The notes below the pieces were generated by a model. It searched no databases. It saw only the letters and a program-made list of their open reading frames with translations, and was not told the origin of the DNA. From the NCBI GenBank assembly GCA_020091685.1, contig CM034601.1:17475320-17539319 (forward strand): a stretch of DNA of 64,000 nucleotides. Direction: 5' to 3'. The position numbers and the translations under genes are program-made. This DNA comes from Lutjanus erythropterus. Taxonomy: Eukaryota > Chordata > Actinopteri > Lutjaniformes > Lutjanidae. Below, one piece after another: positions 1 through 10,365 of this stretch (within the stretch, counting starts at the first letter, position 1; each line of letters starts with the position of its first letter).

Positions 1-1671
1 CTTCCCGCCACAGCTGTTGCCAGTGCAGAGGCATAATAAAAACATCCTACCGGTGCAGATCTTGAGATAAAAAATACTTGCATGGGAAGAGAGGTGCGGC
101 ACCACAGTGCAGTGTCATTATGCAAAACCATTCAGTGTTTACCTCCATTAAATCACCTGGAAATTACATCAGGTTGCTACAGTACAACGATAGAGATGTG
201 TGTACACATCAGACTGGTTTTTATAACTCCCTAATCTGCTTTTGTAAGGTGAGATACATTAGAATAATTGCTAAAATAGCATTGTTTTGATGTAATCTAT
301 TTCTTTATTTCTTCTTTCTACCACTATTTTAACTACCATCCAGACATTTCATGAGGTAAAGCTTTCCGTTTGCTGAGCTTATTATCTTTAACTGATTGGC
401 ACAGCTGTTTCAGAGCCATGATACCAGTAATGTGACTGGGCCGAGAGTATTTAATAATCACCACACCCGCTAATCTATATTATATATATATGTACATTCT
501 GCAGCATAAACCAAAGTAGAACATGCACATAGAGGTGCACAGTCTGCACAACCTGAGTACTCCTAAAATTTCTAAATAAATTATGTAATTTAAAATATAT
601 GCTCAGTATAAGTAAACTCCACTTTTGAAATAATTCACACATAAATACAACACTTTTTGGAGGTTTTGTTCATGTCCCCCTCCCTTCATTTAACTAGCTC
701 AGTGGTATGCACTGAATAAATCTTGTAAACAGCAAAGAGTAACATGAGAAGTGGGGTTACAAATGACTTCTATTGTTCTAGGCAGAGCTGTCCATTTGCA
801 AGAGCCATATGCAAGCCATTTTAACAAGGTATTTGAACTTCATTGCAAAAAACTTTGGTATAAACAAACTGGACAAATCGCAAATTTCCAAGTATGAGTG
901 AAAGTCAAAACCCTCTTCTTCAGGGCAAAATACAGAGGCTACATGCCCGTTGACGGCATATTACTGCCTTTGTTAGACTCCAGTACTGCACATTGACACT
1001 CTTGCAGTGGACTGAAGTTCATTTTTAATCAAATCCCACATACATTCCCCTGCACTCACTAGTGCAGTAGATGTGCATCAATTCACAACTGAAAAAGGAC
1101 CCAAACAAATCCACTGTTCACGTCTGATGAGGCAGTATTAGCTGAAAACAGAATTGCCAAAACAAAACTGTGCATCTGTGACCTGTTCTAAAAGATTTAG
1201 ACCTTCAAAAGGAAAATTAAACAGAAGAATAGAGAGACAGACCAATTGCTGGCTTTTGTTTTTTGATGGGATTTGTTTCAAAATTGATTGATGTCAGAAC
1301 TGAAAAGGACACACCGGCTTCCTTAGAAACCACATGTAGACATTGTGGGACAAGACATGTGCCAGTCAATACTGCAGAGTAAAACAAAGTTTCATAAACT
1401 CTGCATAAGTTTTGGAAGGGACTTATGCAAGTAGTATTTTCACCCACTACATTACAATTAAGAAACCAACTCTGAATTTAGGCTTGACAGCCTAAATGAG
1501 CTTCAAAATTAAGATGTTGGGAGTGTTTAAAGTGATAAAAACTTAACCATAAACTAAGAAAATATACCGACTTTAAGAATCAAAGCTTTAAGACAAAGCC
1601 ACCATCTTAAAAACCTTTGTCTTCCCCGAAACACACACACAAGAAAACCTAGAGATTGTATAAAAGTTTAA
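1..1671. other. Left-edge noncoding stretch, no gene seen
   Basis: AT-rich DNA downstream of the first claudin (which is on the minus strand). Only short open frames with no recognisable domain are present. There is a (TA)n patch near 478-491. I see no RNA gene or clear transposon here. Confidence 0.6.
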
Positions 1672-1677
1672 TTTATT
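1672..1677 (-). promoter_or_regulatory. Poly(A) signal of the 1.8-2.4 kb claudin
   Basis: Reads AATAAA on the minus strand, about 110 bases after the stop codon of the minus-strand claudin. This would give a short 3' UTR. Position relative to the stop is the only evidence. Confidence 0.55.
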
Positions 1678-1784
1678 AAAATAAATCAGTAAAACCTCAT
1701 AAAGTTAAGACAATGAAACATGACTTTGAAGAGTTCAGTCCAGTTTCCTGGAGTGATGCAGACCTTCAGACTGCTTGCAGGTCT

Positions 1785-2417
1785 TCAGACGTAGGCTCCT
1801 CCACTGGCTGTTGAGCGTGGTGCAGAGTATTTCACAGAGTATCGGCTGTCCTTGCGCTGTGCACACTGGCAGCAGAGAAGTGCTCCACCGATGAACAGGA
1901 GTGCTGCTGATCCCCAGCCGATGAACAGAGACGCGCCGAGCTCCCTCCTCTGTGCGTCATTCACGATGGGGTTGTAGAAGTTCCTGATGACCTCGTTGGC
2001 TGACCAGGACACTGGGATAAGGCACAGGATACCACCGACGATGAAGAACACCCCCGCAACAATGGCCACCTTGCTCTTTGCCAGCTCGTCTTCAATGCAG
2101 TTGGTGCACTTTCCACCTGCGACGGCGAGCATGATCCCCATGAAGACGACCAGGATGGAGATGACGATAAGGGCGCGAGCGGCCTGGAGGTCACGGGGCA
2201 GAGCCAGCATGGAGTCGTAGACCTTACACTGCATCTGTCCGGTGCTCTGCTTCACACAAGTCATCCACAGGCCCTCCCAGAAGATCTGCGCCGTCACGAT
2301 GTTGTTCCCGATGAAAGCAGAAACTTTCCACATGGGCAATGCGCAGATGATGATGTCTCCCAGAAAGCCAATGGTTGCCAGGAAGATGCCAAAGACCTGG
2401 AGACCTGCAGAAGCCAT
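1785..2417 (-). CDS. Claudin (claudin-3/4/6/9-like), single exon
   Basis: Four-pass tight-junction protein of 210 residues, the usual claudin length. The first extracellular loop has the full family signature: W30, G49-L50-W51, C54 and C64, followed by the KVYDS block. The second loop has FYNP, then a QRRELGASL block leading into TM4. The tail ends in AYV, a PDZ-binding terminus for ZO proteins. I start at the ATG at 2417 (context acaaacATGG, protein MASAGLQ...) because the frame-open upstream ATG at 2453 would add 12 residues absent from claudins. Oddities: Asp21 sits at the end of TM1 where neighbours have a neutral or small residue, and loop 1 has Lys56 (VKQST) where most relatives have VVQST. 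Both could alter paracellular charge properties (inference). It is head to head with the claudin at 5068. The exact orthologue among fish-specific claudins cannot be settled by eye. Confidence 0.93.
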   Translation of the reverse strand: MASAGLQVFGIFLATIGFLGDIIICALPMWKVSAFIGNNIVTAQIFWEGLWMTCVKQSTGQMQCKVYDSMLALPRDLQAARALIVISILVVFMGIMLAVAGGKCTNCIEDELAKSKVAIVAGVFFIVGGILCLIPVSWSANEVIRNFYNPIVNDAQRRELGASLFIGWGSAALLFIGGALLCCQCAQRKDSRYSVKYSAPRSTASGGAYV

Positions 2418-4029
2418 GTTTGTGTCTCCTTCAGCAAAAGTCGTGTGAAGCAATGAAATACTGAGATCTGTTCCTCACCTGCAGGTTTTGTACCCACATG
2501 ACAGGCTGTGGTCTCTCCTGATTGGATCTGTTCAGATTGAAAACACCTGTGGTTGGTAATTAGGCCAAGGATTTTGAGGAGATGTTCACATACCAAATGT
2601 TTTGCTCCAAATAAAAATTATCCTTTCATCAGTTTACATCTTTATTTCCATATTTTTGTTTTACATCTAGATTTTCTTGTTTTTTTTTACTTGGCTACAT
2701 TGTAAATGTTGTCTCAGTGTATTTTAGAGCTAAAATAAAAGTTGAATGAATCAGTCATTTATTTTGAAATATCTCCACCCGTTCGCCATCATTTATTATT
2801 TATTATTTATTCTTCATTCTGTTGTTTAGTTTTCTTTTCAAGTCACCACAGTCTTCAGATACATTTTCCTCCTTTTCTGAATCTGTGTTAAATGTGTTAA
2901 ATTTTATATTATTAATGTTATTCTTTTTTCTTTTTTTTTTTTTCTTGATTTGTGAAAATTGAAAAGTGAAAATAAACTAAATATGAAACAGGTGCAGGTA
3001 CATATATATATTCCCATTTGACTTTTGTAAGTGCATGTGAATTGGTTCATTTGTGAGTCTCACTTTTATCTGACCCACGGGGAGCAATAAGAAATGGAAG
3101 GATGTATTTTCCCATTTGACTTTTCACTGTGTAGGTACAACATTTTGCAGTTTGTATCAACACTTAAAACATTGTCCTGTTTTCCAGTTTGAATCATCTC
3201 TAAAGTCAATGAACATGAGATCTGACTGTCTGCTTCCCACTTTATTTCATGTTCTGCTACCAGTGCAACAATCAAATTAAGTGATTTCACCTGCGCTGAT
3301 TAGTCAGTGAGCCTCAGCTGGGTGTGTCTGCTTCTTGTCACTGTTCCTCAGAGTTGTTGTACATGTGAATGACCAAAAAAAGATGTATGAAAATAGAAAC
3401 AAGTGTAAAAATGTAAAGAATATTCCTATCAATATTCTACTGAGAGTAAATATTAGCTGATATTAGAACATCCTTACAGAAATAGATTGTAGAGATGTCA
3501 GCATTTTACTAAATAAACATTTTAAGTTTTCCTTTGTAAAAACGTGCCGACAGGTCAAAGTTTTTCACTTATTCAGTAAAATATCTCAACATCTATACTC
3601 ATGGTTTCCCAGACAGTAAATCTAAATGACTTTAAAGCATGATGATGTTTTTTAGCTCATGTGTTAACTATTTTTTTTCAAACTATCAGTTGCAGCATGT
3701 TGTTAAATATCTCAGATGGTGGCAGTAATTATACTTAAGATCAGCGTCATGCCAATTTTTATGTGTTTCCTCCTAAACACAGATATGTGGATATATATTG
3801 TAATCAAATCAACTTCTGATTTTTCATGGCTGAGCTTCTCTGCCTTTAACACACCTCCTGCTCTATCATCCTCATTGTTTTGTATATTGTGTATGCTGAA
3901 GGGAAAATGGTTGAAACACACCTTTTGAGCTACCAAGAGGTAGTAATATGATTAAAATCTTGACCAAACAGATTTTTGCTGTATGCTGAATAACTTCTGT
4001 GATTTAGAATTCTTGAAAAACATTTTTTA

Positions 4030-4245
4030 ATGACTTTTATTTATAGCCACAAACATTATGTGTTCAGGTCATTACGTTCCCATGACCAGAATATCTCAAG
4101 AACATCTTGAGGGAATTTCCTCAAACTTGGCACGAATGACCACTTGGACTCACAAATAAACTGATTAAATTTTGGTGGTCAAAGGTCAAAGGTCACTGTG
4201 ACCTCACTAAACACATTTTTGGCCATAACACCAAAATTCATACAC
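4030..4245. repeat. Dispersed repeat with AGGTCA half-sites
   Basis: The text around 'ttggtggtcaaaggtcaaag' followed by 'gtcactgtgacctcac' looks like a repeat family I recognise as common in teleost genomes. Ends are not defined. It lies about 0.8-1 kb upstream of the plus-strand claudin at 5068. Confidence 0.45.
4176..4204. promoter_or_regulatory. DR1 series plus perfect ERE-type palindrome
   Basis: Three hexamers in direct orientation at 7-base pitch: TGGTCA (4176), AGGTCA (4183) and AGGTCA (4190). This gives two overlapping DR1 arrangements of the type bound by RXR/PPAR/HNF4. The last hexamer is also the left arm of AGGTCA-CTG-TGACCT (4190-4204), an exact IR3 oestrogen-response-element consensus. 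The motif is seen directly; activity is inference, because such motifs are often inert repeat sequence. Confidence 0.4.
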
Positions 4246-4545
4246 TTATTATGATAAAAATTAAACACAAATGCTCACAGGAATCATACATGTATTGTGA
4301 TTACAAAAAACACATTGAATACATTTCATTAAATCCCTTCAAAGTTACAGGTTTATATAAAGGTAAGTTCCATTTTAATTTCCTTCAAAGTCTTCACTAC
4401 ATACATTATATGAGTCTGGACCGACATGGATGTAAACTGTAACTTAACTGCTCTGTTTTATACCATTGACAGCTGAGTTCTCACTCTTCTTAACCAGCTG
4501 CTAGTGGCCGCAAGTGCTTCCATTTGAAATCTTGTTTCAGCATGT

Positions 4546-4562
4546 GGGGGGGGGGGGGGGGG
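4546..4562 (+). repeat. Homopolymer run of 17 G
   Basis: Uninterrupted G17 about 500 bases upstream of a claudin start codon. It is rare in otherwise AT-rich DNA and its length is error-prone in sequencing. Confidence 0.9.
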
Positions 4563-4875
4563 TCATATAAATGTTGGCAGAACTTTGCAAATCTCTGCTC
4601 ACATCTGGCAGTCCTGCAGTTAGTTGCTTCACCATCTGTTCCCTGGTGGGGATCTGTAACCTACTCAGTACACTCTTCTAGTTAATAATGGTTTTTAAAA
4701 ACATTTGACATGGTTTTATTTTAACATTTCAAACAAAGTTAATTTATTCTCTCATTCAAGGAAGTTTATAATGTTTCAATTTTTCACAACTTCATACCAT
4801 CAGACATTTACTGTAGCAAGCTTTTCACTGAGCCACACTATGTGAGCTCCTTTTCTTTCTCAGCGCTCTGTTGGG

Positions 4876-4887
4876 GCACCAGAGGGC
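4876..4887 (+). promoter_or_regulatory. CTCF-like motif, forward
   Basis: GCACCAGAGGGC matches the CCACNAGRKGGC CTCF core with one mismatch at the first base. It lies about 190 bases upstream of the claudin ATG at 5068. Sequence match only. Confidence 0.3.
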
Positions 4888-5005
4888 CTCTTTGTGGGAG
4901 AGAGACACCTCTGAACTCAAAGGCTGCATGATGGATGTTTATATCTGAGCAATGAAGTCAAAGCCCACCCAGAGGAGGAGGCTACGCAGGGGCATCTGCA
5001 GGTCA

Positions 5006-5012
5006 TATAAAA
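5006..5012 (+). promoter_or_regulatory. TATA box of the 5.07 kb claudin
   Basis: TATAAAA sits 62 bases before the start codon. This predicts transcription starting near 5035-5040 and a 5' UTR of about 30 bases with no intron. It is a good core promoter by position. Confidence 0.65.
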
Positions 5013-5067
5013 CTTCCCCACAGCACTGAGACAGAGCACGAAAGAGAAGGAGCACCAGCAGACAGCG

Positions 5068-5700
5068 ATGGCATCTCTAGGGCTGCAAATTCTGGGTGTC
5101 GGGCTGGCAGTGCTTGGGTGGATAGGAAACATACTGATCTGCATGCTGCCCCTTTGGAAGGTGTCTGCTTTCATCGGGAACAACATCGTGGTGGCTCAGA
5201 CCATCTGGGAAGGACTGTGGATGAGCTGTGTGGTACAGAGCACAGGCCAAATGCAGTGCAAGGTCTACGACTCCCTGCTGGCCCTGCCTCCGGACCTCCA
5301 GGCGGCTCGGGCCATGGTGGTCATCGCCATCCTGTTCTCCCTGTTTGGCCTGCTTCTCTCCGTGGTCGGAGGGAAATGCACCACCTGCATTGGGGACAAG
5401 GTAGCAAAAGCCAGAGTGGCCATCTCCGCAGGGGTTTTCTTCGTCCTGAGCGGGGCTCTGTGTCTGGTGACTGTGTCTCTGCCTGCTAACACCATCATCA
5501 AGGACTTCTACAACCCCATGGTGCCAGATGTCCAGAGGAGGGAGCTTGGTGCGTGTTTGTACGTGGGCTGGGGAGCATCAGGACTTCTGCTGATTGGTGG
5601 CGCTCTTCTCTGCTGTCAGTGCCCGTCAGGTAGAGACCGCTATAGTGGAGCAAAGTACTCTGCACCTAAATCCACAACACCTGGGAAGGAATTTGTCTGA
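5068..5700 (+). CDS. Claudin with altered second loop, single exon
   Basis: A 210-residue claudin beginning MASLGLQ. Loop 1 is canonical: W30, GLW at 49-51, C54, C64, with [10 protein letters not shown]. Four membrane segments lie at roughly 8-28, 82-102, 117-138 and 161-183. Two departures from its neighbours are visible. The TM3/loop-2 junction reads VSLPAN where the others have VSW(S/T)A or VCWTA, so a near-invariant Trp is Leu and the next residue is Pro. The C-terminus is EFV instead of the usual YV, still a plausible PDZ ligand. The FYNP motif and QRRELGA block are kept, so the gene looks intact and functional. It has its own TATA box and an AATAAA about 310 bases after the stop. It is probably one of the teleost claudin-3/4-derived expansion genes. 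Confidence 0.93.
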   Translation: MASLGLQILGVGLAVLGWIGNILICMLPLWKVSAFIGNNIVVAQTIWEGLWMSCVVQSTGQMQCKVYDSLLALPPDLQAARAMVVIAILFSLFGLLLSVVGGKCTTCIGDKVAKARVAISAGVFFVLSGALCLVTVSLPANTIIKDFYNPMVPDVQRRELGACLYVGWGASGLLLIGGALLCCQCPSGRDRYSGAKYSAPKSTTPGKEFV

Positions 5701-6010
5701 GTTGCTGCAGCAGCCTTTGCAAATCACCTGACTTCACATAGTGCTCAAACCAGTTTCTTATCAAGACGTGATTTGCATTGTGACTAACCCTTTTTGACTA
5801 ACACACTGTGGCCTTGTTTCTGAACATGCAAGAGACTATAAGGTATGTGCCATGTTAGGATTACAGTTTAATTATTTTTTTGTGTGCACATTGTTTTGGG
5901 TTATATTGTCAGTATTAATTCAGACTCTTCTGATGTTTTGCAACATAAGCACTTCAGAAAGACTTGTGTGTTTGTCATGTGAGATTTTTCATTTTGTTTT
6001 TCATTCAGAC

Positions 6011-6016
6011 AATAAA
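6011..6016 (+). promoter_or_regulatory. Poly(A) signal of the 5.07 kb claudin
   Basis: AATAAA about 310 bases downstream of the stop codon at 5700, the first such hexamer after the gene on this strand. Confidence 0.55.
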
Positions 6017-6907
6017 CAACATGTTTTGTCAACAATGATTTTTTTTTTAATTTGCCTGGTCTGGTGGGACATAAGAAAGTACATTTACTTCAAAGGAAAA
6101 TTCACCACCTTTTATGTCACTGTATTCCTCACTGCACATCACTGCAATATTGACCTAGAAAATGGTGTCCTGCTGCTGCAAAATGGTGAACTGGTGTGAG
6201 TTGCAGAGGTTTGGAGATATTACCCACGGAGATGTCTGGCATTTGCTTGTGGGGCTCAAAGTGCCAAAAAAAATACTTTTAAACAGCTTGACACTGGTGT
6301 GTCTTTCTATAAACCTTGACCCACTTACTCAAGATAATCTACAGACCTTGCTGCGAGCAGGAGTTACATTCTTTCTACCGTAGAATCTACCAGAACTACT
6401 TTGTTTCTACTAGAAAAACAATAGCTCCTGCACAAAACTGCTCACAACAGTTATTTTGAGTAACCAAGTCATTATTTCTGGAAAAAGATACTGGTATTGA
6501 ATTTGTCAAAACTATTAAATGCTTGCATTGACAACATTTGCCATCAACACTGGCAGGACATCCACATGAAAAGTGTTGAATTTTCCCTTTGAGTACTGTG
6601 TTGATGTAAAGTTTTCAGATACTATCCTTAACACTGTGGAAAAAAACAGTTGAAGATTAGTTTAGATAAACTTGACTCTCGTGAGTTTTAGAAACCCCCA
6701 AAAATTGTATTTCAAAAATTGCTCTCAGTGAGCTGTGAACCTGATTTGTCATTATGTGGGTGCTTGAAAATGACACATTTCTGAAGGCTTCTAAAACTCA
6801 AAGATTCAAGTTTATTTAGAAAAGAAAAATAAGTGATCACAACAAAATTATTATTCAGAGGGAACTTTTTACTTAATACTTGTTTGACAACTAGTTACTA
6901 GCTACTG

Positions 6908-7150
6908 TAACGGTCCAGTGTGCAAGATTTAGGGGGTCTATTGGCAGAATATGGCAAATGGAAAATAATATTCATAAATGTTTCATTAGTGTATAATGAC
7001 CTGAAAATAAAAATGTTTTCATTGTCTGACAAAGAACCCTTTATATCTACAGAGGGAGTAGATCCTTCCATGGAGACTGTCGTGTTGCTCTGCCATGTTT
7101 CTACAGAAGACTTTACACATAAAACATACTGTATGATTAGTTTGTAAAAA
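6908..7150. repeat. Dispersed element 'GGTCCAGTG...AAGATTTA' copy 1
   Basis: Begins near 'ggtccagtgtgcaagattta' and runs through 'ttatatctacagagggag'. The same words in the same order recur at 18340-18490, and a related end occurs at 27500-27700. This pattern suits an old non-autonomous transposon family. Confidence 0.55.
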
Positions 7151-7185
7151 TGTTGCATTGTTTTAGATTAAACAACCTAACAGCA

Positions 7186-7285
7186 AGGATTGAGGGCGTC
7201 GTATACTGTCCTGATTGTAAAGCCCTTTGAGACAAATTTGTGATGATTTGTGACATTGAAAAATAAAGAAAGTTGATTTGACTAT
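7186..7285 (+). mobile_element. LINE 3' tail (L2/Rex-like)
   Basis: Contains 'tgtaaagccctttgagac', then 'aatttgtgat' and a terminal 'aataaagaaagttgatttga'. This is the type of 3' end I associate with teleost L2-type LINEs. No coding part is attached, so it is a severely 5'-truncated copy. Confidence 0.5.
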
Positions 7286-8224
7286 ATAAAGTAGTTACAT
7301 TTAGCTCTACCATGATGAGCTAAAACATTAAAATGTTGTTCAGACATTCACACATCAGTATTAATAATCTAACGTTATATATAACATCTTGCATGACTTC
7401 TTTATTTGATACTTTACATACATTTTATTGATAATACTTCTGTACTTTTAACTACAAGTAACTACTTTTATATTGTGGTACTGTAGCTTTTATGTAAGTT
7501 CAAGGTCTGAATTGTTCTTCCACCAATGGCCTGATCTCATCTGAGTGACCCAAATAGAAACAGACACAAAGTAAAAAATTACAGCGGCGTATTGTTTTTC
7601 TTGTCACACTGGTTTCAACTGAAAATGCCTGTAAACAAAAAGAAAACCATTAAAGAGGTTTAGGATATATCAACCTGACAAGACTTGGCAGATGTGCTCT
7701 TACTAGGCAAAGTGTAAATATCCATTCTTTGGAGATATAACACAGTTCCTTAGCAACATGAATCCAGGCATACACAGAGCGCTGTTGTACTCAAGACAGA
7801 AACTGTAATTTACCATCTCAACACAAGGGCACAGGATTACAGCATGGCAAACATCTCAACCAGATACAGTAAATTCCCAGGAGTCTACTCCCCTGAATTC
7901 CTGAATGCCTTATCACGACGAGTGGTTATTGAGAAGTTCAGTTTCAGTTTTATTACAGAGTGTCTGCAGGTGGAGAATGAACATGAGAAAGGAAGAAGTC
8001 TGGATGGAAAAAAGAAGCTTTATTTCTGACATTTGAAAGACAATGATCATTATATCATACAGACCAATGTAAAAAAAACTTCATTTATCTAAACTTTTTT
8101 GTTTTCACAGCTTCTCTATACAATAATTGATATGATTAATAAAGACTGTCTGTATTCAGATGTACTGCATATGGAAGAGTAACAGCGCCAGACATGAAGG
8201 AAGGAGGAAGATTGTTTTATTTTG

Positions 8225-8335
8225 CATGTTGGGAATAAAGCTGAAATGTCAAAAATAAAGTCAAATTGCTGAGAATCACGTACAAATGAAATACCATTTC
8301 AACTTTATTCTTGACATTTCAACTTTATTCCTGAA
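8225..8335. repeat. Foldback repeat (MITE-like)
   Basis: The left arm near 8229-8265 ('gaataaagctgaaatgtcaa') is the reverse complement, with a few mismatches, of the right arm near 8298-8335 ('ttgacatttcaactttattc'). The arms are almost 38 bases long around a spacer of about 30. It resembles a short inverted-repeat transposon. Confidence 0.55.
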
Positions 8336-8689
8336 ATGGAAAATATACAAACGTTCCTCCTCTCTGTTTTCCCCCTCGATGTGGCCCTCACACTTCATCA
8401 TAATTGCATCACTGGCATGTAATTTCACAGTACTGTCAAACAATGTGTGTCCAGGGAGGGACTCAAACTCCACCATCCCACATGATAAACCCTGTGTTGA
8501 ACCCTCTCATCCTATACTGCCTCTTATCAACAGTGAATTTGTTGCTCTTTATAGCTAAAATAAGGGCGTCAGGTGTGAATAGTCAAATCAAATAGTGTAC
8601 CTATTCATATCTGACTGCAAAAAGACACTCCAGACAAAATATTTCCATGAGAAAACTGATAACTGACCATTCTTCAGTCCCACCCTGAC

Positions 8690-8935
8690 AAATCTATCAT
8701 TAGCTAAATAGTTACATCTGACTGCATCTTGCTAGCTAGTTACCTCGCTAATCTACAACAATCAGTAGCTAACCAGTTTCTTCTAATAGCTAATGTTAGC
8801 AAGATGTTAGCTAAGTGGCTAGCTAATCAACATCAGTCATGAGCCAGCTAGTTACATCTGATAACTAATATTGGCCAAATGCTACCTAAGTAGCTAGCTA
8901 TACACATCAATATAACTAATAAGCTAGCATTTTTT
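8690..8935. repeat. TAGC/GCTA-rich degenerate repeat
   Basis: Dense recurrence of 'gctagctagttac', 'ttagctaa' and 'agctagct' words, arranged as two imperfect copies of a longer unit ('agttacatctga' occurs in both). No coding potential. Confidence 0.5.
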
Positions 8936-9125
8936 TATCTAACATCTTTTATCCATCTTTAAAATGTGGTTTTCTTTTCAACATAGATGGGCCTGTCACA
9001 CAATATATTTAAGTAAAAGAAAAAAGAGAGGTGACCGAGGTTGGAACGCAGAGCAAAAATGGGCAGGACTTGACAGCATTTGTCACCCTTTGATAGGGAC
9101 ACAAACAAATCACCAGACAGTATAC

Positions 9126-9131
9126 TTTATT
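9126..9131 (-). promoter_or_regulatory. Poly(A) signal of the two-exon claudin
   Basis: AATAAA on the minus strand, about 205 bases past the stop codon at 9336. Positional evidence only. Confidence 0.5.
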
Positions 9132-9335
9132 GTGCTGTCGTTGGTTAGTTTTAATGCTCCAAATTTTGTGTTGAGATAATAAAAGGAGGGTTTTTACTTC
9201 CTAACCAAACAAATACACAGATTTCGTCTCGTCTGCAACATCATCTTTCAGCATCTTAATAAACAGATTCATTTGTGCAACTGTTTAGTGAAAACATCTG
9301 GAGATATTTTTTTTATGCAAATCCAGCCCAAACAC

Positions 9336-10365
9336 TTACACATAGTCCACATTTGAAGCTGCAGTTCTTGAAGGTGCGAACTTGGCAGGTACGTAGGGTC
9401 TGCCGTCTTTTGGGGGGCAGTTGTTGCAGAGCAGGCCTCCTCCCAGCAGCAGCAGCCCGGCGGAGCCCCAGCCGATATAAAGTGCAGCGCCGAGCTCCCT
9501 CCTCTGAGCCGCGACCAGCAGGGGGTTATAAAAGTCCCTGATCACAGCGTGAGCTGACCACGACACCGGGATCATGATCAGCAAGGCGGCTATGATGAAG
9601 ATCACTCCAGACGCGATGCAGGCTTTGGCTTTGGCCACTTCGTCCTCCATGCAGTTGGTGCACTTCCCTCCGACCACAGCCATGAGGACGCCAAACACCC
9701 CAACGATCACAGAGATGACCACCATGGCCCTGCAGCGGAGGGGCACAGAGAGATGTGTATCTGTATCTCTTCAACCAACAACATTATCTGTCTCATTACC
9801 TCTATTCAAATAAAACACGACAAGTGGTTTACATGTTTACACACAAAGTCATGTTAAACCAGGCAAATGTTTTATTTTCTAACCTAATATTCATTGGTAA
9901 TGCAATTGTTGTGCCTGCAAATCATATATATATTTTTAATTTTGGCATAATTATGAAAGTTATGTAATTATGAAAGTTTTTTTTCATTGATAGAATTGCC
10001 AACACATTTTGTCATCATTTTTATTTAGCTATCGTCTTGTTTTCTCCAGTGAAAAAACATCCTTGATGAAAACTATGATGAGAATTATTAGTCAACAAAA
10101 TTAACACTGAGGTCCATCCCTACCTGGCAGCCTGCAGGTCTTGAGGTAGAGCCAGCATGGAGTCATACACCTTACACTGCATCTGGCCTGTACTCTGGAC
10201 CACGCAGTTCATCCACAAGCCCTCCCAGATCACCTGGGCAGTGACGATGTTCGCCCCGACGAAAGCGGTGACTCTCCACATGGGCATGGCGCAGGTGATG
10301 ATGGTGCCCAGCCAGCCGATGAAGGCCAGCAGCACACCCATGATCTGAAGGCCCTGAGAAGCCAT
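9336..10365 (-). CDS. Claudin, two coding exons
   Basis: Coding exons on the minus strand are 10365-10124 and 9729-9336, joining to 636 bases and 211 residues. Exon 1 codes MASQGLQ... to ...DLQAA plus AG. The donor is AG|GTAGGG and the acceptor ctgcag|GGCC, and the split codon AG|G gives Arg81, restoring the family's QAARAMVV text exactly. Loop 1 is canonical (W30, GLW, C54, C64). Loop 2 has FYNPLL and QRREL, and the tail ends DYV. The intron of 394 bases falls just after loop 1, where the other five claudins in this cluster are uninterrupted. A pyrimidine-rich acceptor (ttctttcttctggcag, ending at 10393) about 30 bases upstream of the ATG suggests another intron in the 5' UTR. It resembles the zebrafish claudin-4-like/ZF-A89 type, but I cannot fix the orthologue. 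Confidence 0.92.

Larger units (their letters stand above)
2418..5005. other. Divergent intergenic region between two claudins
   Basis: About 2.6 kb shared by two head-to-head claudin genes. It is AT-rich, has no supported ORF, and contains a dispersed repeat with nuclear-receptor half-sites (about 4030-4245), a G homopolymer at 4546-4562 and a CTCF-like motif at 4876. No clear TATA box was found for the minus-strand gene. Confidence 0.6.
6017..9125. other. Intergenic, repeat-rich, no gene seen
   Basis: The interval between two claudins pointing towards each other. It contains copies of several dispersed repeats, listed separately. The short open frames, such as the one at 7844-8029, have no recognisable domain or homologue. 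Confidence 0.6.

Noticed and set aside
2294-2596. 100-codon frame overlapping the first claudin's start
   Set aside because: Out of frame with the claudin and contains a shifted copy of its TM1 codons, so it is a shadow frame.
7844-8029. 61-codon frame MANISTRYSKFPG...
   Set aside because: Plausible-looking start, but no recognisable domain, no splice partner and no nearby promoter signal. Too short to support.
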